From BNWE01 sp964369545 (GTDB lineage: Bacteria > Pseudomonadota > Alphaproteobacteria > UBA3830), in NCBI GenBank assembly GCA_964369545.1, contig CAYJFA010000001.1:62001-126000 (forward strand): a DNA stretch of 64,000 nucleotides, given 5' to 3'. Below the pieces are notes generated by a model. It ran no database searches. It had not been told where the DNA came from and worked only from the letters and a program-made list of their open reading frames with translations. The translations under genes and the position numbers were made by a program. This document shows, piece after piece, positions 26,208 to 33,756 of the stretch (the stretch's first letter is position 1; every line of letters starts with the position of its first letter).

Positions 26208-26927
26208 ATGTATAAGATTATTTTAATGATTGCTTTTTCGTTTTTATATTCTGTAAACGTATTTTGCATGAATTTGCAATTTCATGAAGTAGATTTTGCT
26301 CGTATTATAGAGATGTCTTCCTTATTGCAAGAAGTAAGCCAAGTTGAACAATATCAAGCTGTAAAAGAAATTTTAGATAATAAAAAAGAAAAAACTGAGA
26401 ATACAGATGGATATTTAGAAGAGGCTAAAGCTAATGCTTATGATCATGCTCTAAAATATAGCGCTGAAACTAAAGAAAGAACGGAGCTTGAAAAGCTGAT
26501 TGATGAAAATGCAAAAACAGCTTCTATATGTGGAAGAACAAGTGCGTTGTTCTTGATTAGAAATATGGATAACAACCAAAAACTGGTCTCCTATATTTTG
26601 GCTTTTATGTTTGATCCAAATATTAAAACTTTTGTTAGGGTCACTGGTTTTGCAAAAGAGAGCGGACTTGGTACCGCTGTAAAAGAAATTTTTGGCATAG
26701 ATGATGAAAAACTTAATTATAGAAACGAAAGAGAAGATGAATCTTATGTGTACAGACCGCCGTTAGCATATTTTGTGTTTACAAAAGGAAATATAGAAAA
26801 ATTAATTCAATTGCTTAATAAGCATGGCACAAACGATGGGACTGTTGTAGAAATTTTAAATGCGATAAAAGAAGCTGATTATATTGAAAAACTTCCTGCA
26901 AGGTTAAGGGAAGTACCACCAAAATAA
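26208..26927 (+). CDS. Exported protein of unknown function
   Basis: 239 residues, beginning with a signal peptide (MYKIILMIAFSFLYSVNVFC, then Met). GAGGAAG gives a good ribosome site. The mature part is helical and Lys/Glu-rich, with a YLEEAKANAYDHALKYSA stretch and a central hydrophobic TSALFLIRNMDNN region. No family is recognised. It starts 18 nt after the metallopeptidase stop, so the two are an operon; it may be a partner, inhibitor or co-effector. Confidence 0.6.
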   Translation: MYKIILMIAFSFLYSVNVFCMNLQFHEVDFARIIEMSSLLQEVSQVEQYQAVKEILDNKKEKTENTDGYLEEAKANAYDHALKYSAETKERTELEKLIDENAKTASICGRTSALFLIRNMDNNQKLVSYILAFMFDPNIKTFVRVTGFAKESGLGTAVKEIFGIDDEKLNYRNEREDESYVYRPPLAYFVFTKGNIEKLIQLLNKHGTNDGTVVEILNAIKEADYIEKLPARLREVPPK

Positions 26928-27029
26928 TGACATCCTAATCGATATATCTTTCACAAATAGTAGTGTCTTGTTGTGTTTTTGATTCTCTATATCATAAATG
27001 TTATAATTTAAGCAGATTAGCTGAGTATG

Positions 27030-27450
27030 TGCTGTGTCGGTAAGTAATGAAGAAGTAGCGTTAGCGTTGTTGACTACAAAGAATATCAAAGAGAAAAATC
27101 TGGAATCTCAGAGCGAACAATTTATCGCATGAGGCAATCAGCGGAATTTGAGAGAGGATATACAATGATTTGAGCGATAAGCTCTATTCCGACAGTATCA
27201 AAAAAGTACAGGTTATGAGCGTTTAGGCGTTAAGTGTAGCGCAAAATATCTTGCAAAATGAGGATTGCAATCCCAACGTTTGTCTGCAATCAGCGAAGAT
27301 GCTTCTTGAGATGGGACATCGAATCCACGAAGAAAAGAACTACAAAGAAAGATTGGATGCGTTAGAAAAAGTCCTCAAACATTTGATAATCAGAGAATGC
27401 TTAAATCTTAACATCAAAACATACTGTCATCTTAAATATAAAATGCTATA
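27030..27450 (+). pseudogene. Decayed copy of the adjacent terminase-small-subunit-like gene
   Basis: Fragments of the next gene can be read across several frames with many stops: NEEVALALLTTKNIKEK near the start, then NPNVCLQSAKMLLEMGHRI near 27270, matching NHEELALTLLTTKTIKE and NPNARIQCARSILEMGNKS of the intact gene. It is an old tandem duplicate or second island remnant. With 26928-27029, which holds nothing recognisable, it fills the gap before 27459. Confidence 0.65.
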
Positions 27451-27458
27451 ATTTCAGT

Positions 27459-27869
27459 ATGTTAGCAGGATGCATGCCGATGTCTATTAACCATGAAGAA
27501 TTAGCGTTGACGCTATTAACAACAAAAACCATAAAGGAAACCTCTCAGAAGATGAAAATATCCGAGCAGAGCGTTTATCGCATAAAATCCAGCGAGGGAT
27601 TTGAAAGAATCTACAACAAAACCAGAGATAATCTTTACAAAGAATCAGCAAATAAAGCTCAGGGAATGAGTGTTGAAGCGTTAGGCGTGCTGTACGATAT
27701 CATGAAAGATGAACAACAAAATCCCAACGCCCGCATCCAATGTGCAAGATCTATCCTCGAAATGGGTAATAAATCGTATGAGTCTCAAAAATCAGCAGGT
27801 GGCTCAATGTTTGATGATGTGCCTTTATTGGTTGTTCACGTTGGAGAGGATGAAAAAAAACATCAATAA
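27459..27869 (+). CDS. HTH protein, phage terminase small subunit-like
   Basis: 136 residues with an N-terminal helix-turn-helix (TIKETSQKMKISEQSVYRI) followed by helical repeats (AQGMSVEALGVLYDIMKDE and NARIQCARSILEMG). This is the pattern of phBC6A51-type terminase small subunits and related island regulators. No large terminase is present, so packaging is unlikely; a regulatory role is possible. Start is ambiguous: ATGs at 27459, 27474 and 27480 are in frame, and the later two fit the family better. The gene is intact while its upstream copy is ruined. Confidence 0.6.
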   Translation: MLAGCMPMSINHEELALTLLTTKTIKETSQKMKISEQSVYRIKSSEGFERIYNKTRDNLYKESANKAQGMSVEALGVLYDIMKDEQQNPNARIQCARSILEMGNKSYESQKSAGGSMFDDVPLLVVHVGEDEKKHQ

Positions 27870-27967
27870 TGTTAGAAAATGTATAGTAAATGTTAGTATT
27901 TTCGGGGATTTTGCATAAAACCTCTCACTAATAAACATCGACAAATTCAGAGATCTCATTTTTAAAA

Positions 27968-27979
27968 GGTTGACCCAAC
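27968..27979. repeat. GGTTGACCCA repeat, right end
   Basis: GGTTGACCCAAC matches the second left-end copy at 19763-19774 exactly. It lies 65 nt inside the right boundary. Together with the left pair it forms the likely set of integrase arm sites. Confidence 0.5.
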
Positions 27980-28043
27980 AATTTAAGACTCCCTTCCAAA
28001 ACTTACGCTACGATCATAACTTGTTGATTTTTAAGGAGAAAGT

Positions 28044-28120
<77 letters not shown>

Positions 28121-28239
28121 ACAATGATTCAGAGTCTATCATATAAGATATTTTTCTTCAACATAGAATAATCAATATTATTACGAAACATAAAAATCCG
28201 GAATAAGACAATTATATTTTACAATTTGTTAATTCGTTT

Positions 28240-29748
28240 TTGCTAAAATACAAATGCGTAAATGGCGAGTTTTTGATATTGTACTATTTTTTTATAATTT
28301 TATTATTTTTAACAAATATCGCTGACAGTTCTGCAAGAAATACATCAGACTCTACATTTATATTTGGTAATTCTCTATCAAATATAAGCTTTACTAAAGC
28401 AAAACATCCAGATATACAAGATCTAGATTCTGAATCACCAACAAAAATGCAGAAAAAAGAAGAGCCTGAACTACCTGCAAAGCAAAAGAAAGACTCATCA
28501 TGTGATAGGTGTATATTGTCACATAAAAAGAAAAAAATACCAAAAAGCAATATCCGTAAAAACTTATCATCTGAATACGATGATGAAAAATTATGTAATT
28601 TTTGCGAAGGTGACCACCAATTTTTTGATTTAGAAAGAGATGTAGAAACTATCACATGTCAATTCTGCAATTGTCAGCAAAATTATTATGAAAAAGACAA
28701 TGATAATGAATCAGTTGATGATGATATAGACGATGAGATACCTAGTTTAGATGAAGATTCAACAAGTGACGATGAGGATGATGACAATTTAAATGAATAC
28801 ACTGAGAACCAAGACGAAGATGATTTAGAGATCGATAATGAAGATGGTGTCGGTGATTCAATAGACTATGGTGACGATGACGGATCCATGGGATATGGAA
28901 ACGATGATGGATCCATGGGATATGGAAACGATGACGGATCCATGGGATACGGTGACGATGATGGATCCATGGGATATGGAAACGATGACGGGACCATGGA
29001 TCCCAATTATGATAGCTCTTCGATGATCAACAATAATGATATCGGCATGAATAATGATATTTCTAACAATATGCCATTAGGAGCAGATCAAAACACCGGA
29101 ATGCCTGTAGCGATGACTCAAAATAATAATAGCGGTATATTGCAATCTAATGATGCGTCAATTAGTACAACTAATCAGCCAACCAGCAAAGATAAAACGC
29201 CATTAAATGATACAGCTCAAAATAATATTGAAAATTCTAGAAATTATACTCCTCATGAAGAACCTTTTGAGCAAACTGAACCAGAAAATCCGGAACATGA
29301 AAAAATCAGCGATACAATCGAAAGAATTTCTTATAATACAACGATTACCCCGGAAGAAAACGATCATAATATCGCTGGAATTGAATCTCCTCAAGAAAAA
29401 TTAGAATCTTCGATGACGGCAAAAACTATGGAAGAAGAAAGTATAGAACAAGAAACTATAATACCAAGAAACACAGTATCAAATATTGATAAAAAGAATC
29501 CCGTCGCCGCAGAAATACCTAAATCTCAATTAAAACAACCTATTCAAATCGAAACTGTTAATGTTAATAATCAAATAGCCACTATTAATCAAGCGTCCGA
29601 TAGCTTGAGAAATAGCGCACTTATATCCTCTGATACAACACTTGAAACAGATATAGCAAGCGATAATATATCATTTGATGAATTTTCACAAACATCGCTG
29701 GTAGAACAGCATGAATATGATGGTATATTAACAAGCGAGGATTTTTAA
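28240..29748 (+). CDS. Exported acidic repeat protein with CxxC clusters
   Basis: About 500 residues. A hydrophobic signal segment (ILLFLTNIADSSA) is followed by three CxxC groups (CDRC near 88, CNFC near 120, CQFCNC near 141), suggesting zinc or disulfide sites. Then comes a highly acidic Asp/Glu region, five copies of a nine-residue GNDDGSMGY repeat, and a long Asn/Ser/Thr-rich low-complexity tail. The open frame has no ATG: it begins at TTG 28240. An ATG at 28254 encodes a better signal start (MRKWRVFDIVLF) in another frame and would join the frame if one T of the T7 run 28287-28293 were absent. Unknown family; surface or effector role is plausible. Confidence 0.65.
   Translation: MLKYKCVNGEFLILYYFFIILLFLTNIADSSARNTSDSTFIFGNSLSNISFTKAKHPDIQDLDSESPTKMQKKEEPELPAKQKKDSSCDRCILSHKKKKIPKSNIRKNLSSEYDDEKLCNFCEGDHQFFDLERDVETITCQFCNCQQNYYEKDNDNESVDDDIDDEIPSLDEDSTSDDEDDDNLNEYTENQDEDDLEIDNEDGVGDSIDYGDDDGSMGYGNDDGSMGYGNDDGSMGYGDDDGSMGYGNDDGTMDPNYDSSSMINNNDIGMNNDISNNMPLGADQNTGMPVAMTQNNNSGILQSNDASISTTNQPTSKDKTPLNDTAQNNIENSRNYTPHEEPFEQTEPENPEHEKISDTIERISYNTTITPEENDHNIAGIESPQEKLESSMTAKTMEEESIEQETIIPRNTVSNIDKKNPVAAEIPKSQLKQPIQIETVNVNNQIATINQASDSLRNSALISSDTTLETDIASDNISFDEFSQTSLVEQHEYDGILTSEDF
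28870..29004 (+). repeat. 27-bp coding minisatellite
   Basis: Four full and one diverging copy of a 27-nt unit encoding GNDDGSMGY (or GDDDGSMGY) lie in frame inside the acidic protein gene. Each unit contains the palindrome GGATCCATGG or a near match. Copy-number change would stay in frame and alter the length of the exported protein. Confidence 0.9.
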
Positions 29749-31319
29749 CACTCTGATTTTTCCACTTGCTTTATAGCATCTAACACTTCATCTATAGTTG
29801 GAACCTCTGATAACAATATGCCCTCTTTTGCGCCGGGACCATATATTATAGTAAATGGAATTCCGACACGATTATGATCATTTATAAATCTCATCAACTG
29901 ATCATTTTTTTTTGTTATATCTCCTTCTATACAAGTAATATTTTTGTCTCCTATAACTTTGATTATTCGTTTATTGTTTAATACAGTGATTTTGTTGTAT
30001 TTACATGTTAAACACCAATCTGCTGATATATTAAAAATAACAATTTTCTCTTTTTTAATATGATCATCTATGTTATTTAAGATATCGTTTATATTTACAT
30101 ACCTTTTCCAACATAAATTATTGCCATTATCTACATAAGAAACTTTTTTATCGATTGGTATCATGAAAATCATTAAAACTGCAAGAACCGCAGAAATTTT
30201 GTATTTCCTTTTGAACAACAGTGTACAAACGATAAAAATTATGCAATATAAAATAATCGCCGCTGTACTTATATGGTTACACAACAAAAAAAGCATCCAT
30301 AAAAAAGCTATTAACACGCCGCAATTAATTATTTTTTTCATAGGCATACTGAGTTTTTCTAGTTTTTTGGGGATTACGATAGGAAATATCAACGCAAATA
30401 TAGATGGCATAGAAAATCCCGTCGCAATAGCAGAAAAAACTATGAACATCTCCCCTACTGATCCTTGAATTGCAAATGCCGCGGCAGTGCCTAAAAATGG
30501 GGCGGTACATGGTATAGCTATAATTGAAGCGATGACGCTTGATATAAAATTTTGAACAAATAATCTCTGCGATTCAACTTTCAACTGTATCGAAGGAGAT
30601 ATCGATATTATATCAAAGGAATAAAGTACGAAAAAAAACAAAAGAGCAACCGAAAATTTGAGAAAACTGATGTTCTGCAAATGCATTCCCCATCCGATCA
30701 CTTCCCCTCCGGATTTTAAGGTCGTTAAAAATACAGCAAACACAAGAAAGCTAACATAATTTCCCATAATAGATCCAAAAATCGCACTTTTATTGTTTGA
30801 TGTCGCAAAAGATTGTAATTTCATCAGAATAACAGGCAACACACACGGCATAACATTTAAAATTAACCCGCCGATAACTGCAAAAAAGATAACCAACAGC
30901 AGACTACTTTTGTCTATACCCTGCCTAGAGTTTTTGTCAAAATGAACAACAAAATCTTTTGTTACGATAGTGCATATATCATTACAGATCGGACAAGATA
31001 TTGATAGAGTCAGCTCAGTTTCAAGATCTTTTGTGTTCTTAATCGTTATTTGGAAATATGTTTTATAAGTTGTATCATTCAGCTTTTCCACAGATTGATT
31101 GTTTGAATATACAAAGTTCTTTAAATTTCTCGATTGTAGCACAGATATAGAAGGCACCTGAGCAAATTTCCACCCTTTTGGCAAAGAAATCACCAAATCG
31201 CCTCGAAAAGTATTGTTACTTATTTTGGTTGCATCATATGAAATATATAAATCTGGTTTTTCAAATGCTTTTATATCTAAAAACAACATTAACAACAAAA
31301 AAAGCAAAAATTTTTTCAT
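29745..31319 (-). CDS. DsbD/ScsB-like thiol:disulfide interchange protein
   Basis: 524-residue membrane reductant carrier. A signal peptide (KKFLLFLLLMLFL) leads to a periplasmic N-domain with CPICNDIC. Eight or so membrane segments follow with the paired redox cysteines of the DsbD core (MPCVLPVILMK and IPCTAPFLGTAAAF). A C-terminal thioredoxin-like domain has the WCxxC site ADWCLTCKYN. It passes cytoplasmic electrons to periplasmic disulfides. The N-domain resembles the ScsB/DsbC-like type more than classical DsbD alpha. Its end overlaps the convergent acidic repeat gene by 4 nt; that neighbour's CxxC groups are a possible but unproven client. Confidence 0.88.
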   Translation of the reverse strand: MKKFLLFLLLMLFLDIKAFEKPDLYISYDATKISNNTFRGDLVISLPKGWKFAQVPSISVLQSRNLKNFVYSNNQSVEKLNDTTYKTYFQITIKNTKDLETELTLSISCPICNDICTIVTKDFVVHFDKNSRQGIDKSSLLLVIFFAVIGGLILNVMPCVLPVILMKLQSFATSNNKSAIFGSIMGNYVSFLVFAVFLTTLKSGGEVIGWGMHLQNISFLKFSVALLFFFVLYSFDIISISPSIQLKVESQRLFVQNFISSVIASIIAIPCTAPFLGTAAAFAIQGSVGEMFIVFSAIATGFSMPSIFALIFPIVIPKKLEKLSMPMKKIINCGVLIAFLWMLFLLCNHISTAAIILYCIIFIVCTLLFKRKYKISAVLAVLMIFMIPIDKKVSYVDNGNNLCWKRYVNINDILNNIDDHIKKEKIVIFNISADWCLTCKYNKITVLNNKRIIKVIGDKNITCIEGDITKKNDQLMRFINDHNRVGIPFTIIYGPGAKEGILLSEVPTIDEVLDAIKQVEKSEC

Positions 31320-31388
31320 GATATTTTTCTTATTAGTAAAATATTAATGCTAAGCATTTATGATGCTATTATAGACTTGGTGAAATTT

Positions 31389-31961
31389 ATGAGCAATAAC
31401 AGCAATGATATAAGCAATTTAATGGGAAAAATACTCTTATCTACATCTTCGATTTCGAATGAATACCTAAACAAATCCATGGTTTTTGTTTGTAGCCATG
31501 ATAAAAACGGAGCAATGGGAATAGTAATTAATAAATTGATACCAAATATGAGTACGCGAAATATTCTAGAAAAATTCAAAATAAAATCAAAAGACATAAA
31601 CAATATTGACATTTATTTCGGTGGTTCTGAAGAAATAGACAGATGTTTTGCTTTACATTCTGACGATTATTTGGCTAACGAAAGCTCTGTAATTAGCAAT
31701 AATATTGCGTTAACAATTAATGTAGATATAGTTAAAGCGCTGACTTCAAACGGCGGTCCAAGTAGAAAAATTCTATGTATGGGATGCTGCATATGGGAGT
31801 CATATCAATTGGAAAACGAAGTTGCTTCTAGCTATTGGATACCAATCGAAGCGGATGAAGCACTGGTTTTTGGAGATCCTCATGTGGACAAATGGAGCAA
31901 AGCTTTATTGAAAATAGGCTCAAACACAAATGTTTTTTCAGATTTTCATGGTAATGCTTAA
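31389..31961 (+). CDS. YqgE/AlgH family protein
   Basis: 190 residues of the UPF0301 (YqgE/AlgH) family. The pattern GKILLSTSSIS...MVFVCSHDKNGAMGIVINK and FGDPHVDKWSKALLKIG is diagnostic, and GCCIWESYQLENEVASSYW matches the family centre. The ATG at 31389 puts the family core close to the N-terminus; an in-frame ATG at 31347 would add 14 residues. Biochemical function of the family is unresolved. It is divergent from the DsbD-like gene. Confidence 0.9.
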   Translation: MSNNSNDISNLMGKILLSTSSISNEYLNKSMVFVCSHDKNGAMGIVINKLIPNMSTRNILEKFKIKSKDINNIDIYFGGSEEIDRCFALHSDDYLANESSVISNNIALTINVDIVKALTSNGGPSRKILCMGCCIWESYQLENEVASSYWIPIEADEALVFGDPHVDKWSKALLKIGSNTNVFSDFHGNA

Positions 31962-31986
31962 TATAAAAAAAGTTTAATATTGAACT

Positions 31987-32535
31987 TCAATCAGCCTGGA
32001 TAACTTTAAATTCCTTCTTTTGGAAATGTACTTTCATTTTTTTACATGCTTCCGGCATCGAGGCTCTATGATCCCCTGGAGAAGTATAATTAGCAAAAAT
32101 AAATCCTCCAAGTGGAGTTAAAAATGATGTATCATGTGGCACGTTTATCCATTTTGTCACCCGCTTTTTGGCGACAAAAGTCCATTCAAAAACTTTCATT
32201 TTATCAGGATGGTCTTTAGTCAGCTGCTTTACACCAGAAAAGTATGCTAACGCAGACATTTTTTTTAGCTCGGCCAGTAACTCCTTCTCATAAACAATAA
32301 CTAAGTGTACTTTTACCGCACCTTTTTCGTTCATATCCTCATCTATAACAAACATTACTTGTTCCAAAGCAACATTCCCTTTTGATGAAAATATTCCGCC
32401 GAAACTACTGCCATCAGAACTCTTAATTGTTGCCGCAGCAGACATTGCCATTATACCGGTTTCTACTGCGGCAGCAAAGACATCATTATTGCAGAAAGCC
32501 GCCAAAAAAATCATTACCAATATACGCAACAACAT
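31987..32535 (-). CDS. Exported protein of unknown function
   Basis: 182 residues with a signal peptide (MLLRILVMIFLAAF, cleavage near VFAAA). The mature part has a Ser/Gly-rich linker then a compact domain with VKVHLVIVYEKELLAELKKM and FEWTFVAKKRVTKWINVP. No family is recognised. It is convergent with yqgE and lies 78 nt downstream of rlpA on the same strand, so it may belong to that transcript and act in the envelope. Confidence 0.6.
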   Translation of the reverse strand: MLLRILVMIFLAAFCNNDVFAAAVETGIMAMSAAATIKSSDGSSFGGIFSSKGNVALEQVMFVIDEDMNEKGAVKVHLVIVYEKELLAELKKMSALAYFSGVKQLTKDHPDKMKVFEWTFVAKKRVTKWINVPHDTSFLTPLGGFIFANYTSPGDHRASMPEACKKMKVHFQKKEFKVIQAD

Positions 32536-32613
32536 ATTACCACCACCATTAGCGGTAATTTTATGAAAAAAATATTAATAAATTACTTAAACAAAATTAG
32601 AACGTTTACAAAA

Positions 32614-33132
32614 CTATAAAGCGACAAAATATGGTTTTCTTTTATAAGATAAAGCCGCTTTTGCACTTTCTCTGGGAAGACAGGTAACTCTTACTCTTGC
32701 ACAGCCCTTTTTTTCGAAGCCAAGTATTCTCGCCGCCCTTTGTGAGACGTCTATTATACGATGGTCAGTCTTTGCAAATGGCCCCCTATCGTTCACCAGC
32801 AGCTTTACCCTCTTTCCATTCGATAAATTTTCTACTACAACAATACATGGAAGTGGCAAACTTCGATGAGCCGCAGTTAAAGCGTTTTTATCGAATTTTC
32901 TTCCCGTTGCGGTCGGAAGTCCATGACAGTCATATCCATACCAGCTTGCGTGACCAATGGCATCATATTTATAATGCACTTGCGGACAATACTTTATTCC
33001 TTTTATGATATACGGCTTCTCGCTTCCTGCATGCCAATATTTTATAGGAGGTTTTTCATCCACCGCGCATCCGCTTAGCAACAAAATTATCGTTTTAATT
33101 ATTGTTTTTTTAATTTTGCTTATACTATTCAT
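32614..33132 (-). CDS. rlpA: RlpA-family septal ring lipoprotein
   Basis: 172-residue lipoprotein. The N-terminus has a lipobox LLSGC for lipidation. The double-psi beta-barrel domain is clear: GHASWYGYDCHGLPTATGRKFD, NALTAAHRSLPLP, VVENLSNGKRVKLLVNDRGPF and IIDVSQRAARILGF. RlpA binds or cleaves stripped glycan strands at the septum. The SPOR domain found in many homologues is absent, as in several short alphaproteobacterial versions. Divergent from the Smr gene with only 28 nt between starts. Confidence 0.92.
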   Translation of the reverse strand: MNSISKIKKTIIKTIILLLSGCAVDEKPPIKYWHAGSEKPYIIKGIKYCPQVHYKYDAIGHASWYGYDCHGLPTATGRKFDKNALTAAHRSLPLPCIVVVENLSNGKRVKLLVNDRGPFAKTDHRIIDVSQRAARILGFEKKGCARVRVTCLPRESAKAALSYKRKPYFVAL

Positions 33133-33160
33133 AACATCATCCCATTATTGGAGATTTATT

Positions 33161-33682
33161 TTGCTTAAAAAAACCATGAAAGACTATATAACTGGCATAA
33201 AACCAATTTATACGAAGAATACTATCACAATTTTTTCTAAAGAAAAACAAAGCGATACCAAAAAAATAAAATTCAAAATGGCATCTAATCAAAATATAAA
33301 GAAATTTTTATTATCAGAATATTTACCCTTTGAATATCAAGTATCAAAAAATTTCAAACATAGTAAAAAAATATCGACTAATCAAATTAATAGAAAAACT
33401 AAAAGAAAATTTGTTGTAGAAAGAACAATAGATTTGCACGGTCTAACAAAAGCAGAAGCATTTGAAACCATCTTAAGATTCTTTATAAATTGCCAATCAA
33501 AAAATATCAGAAGAGTATTGGTAATAACCGGTGGCAGCTGCCAGCGAAATTCAATTATTCGTTTATCATTCAGTAAATGGATTGACAAGTATTTTCAAAA
33601 ATATATTTCAATGTATACATCTGCAAAACCTCTACATGGAGGTGAAGGCGCGTTCTATGTAACTCTTAAAATCAATAAATAA
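33161..33682 (+). CDS. Smr domain protein
   Basis: 173 residues with a C-terminal Smr (small MutS-related) domain: TIDLHGLTKAEAFETILRFF, RVLVITGGSC and KPLHGGEGAFYVTL. The first glycine loop reads GGS rather than the usual GKG. The TTG at 33161 was chosen because TTGGAG lies 7 nt upstream; the open frame continues further 5' but there it overlaps rlpA antisense. Smr domains are nucleases or nucleic-acid binders; the role here is unknown. It precedes gyrB by 74 nt on the same strand. Confidence 0.82.
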   Translation: MLKKTMKDYITGIKPIYTKNTITIFSKEKQSDTKKIKFKMASNQNIKKFLLSEYLPFEYQVSKNFKHSKKISTNQINRKTKRKFVVERTIDLHGLTKAEAFETILRFFINCQSKNIRRVLVITGGSCQRNSIIRLSFSKWIDKYFQKYISMYTSAKPLHGGEGAFYVTLKINK

Positions 33683-33756
33683 AAACATATATCTACTAAT
33701 TCTAGAATTTTTTCTAATATTTTAGTACAATGCACACATCTATTATTGAGGAATCA

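Noticed and set aside
28870..29004. Short-repeat CRISPR array
   Set aside because: The 27-nt units are adjacent without spacers and lie in frame inside a coding region, so they are a coding minisatellite.
29745..31319. Cytochrome c biogenesis protein CcdA
   Set aside because: The presence of a periplasmic N-domain and a C-terminal thioredoxin domain fits DsbD/ScsB better than the shorter CcdA.
33005..33160. N-terminal extension of the Smr protein
   Set aside because: This part overlaps rlpA on the other strand, and the TTG at 33161 has a good ribosome site.
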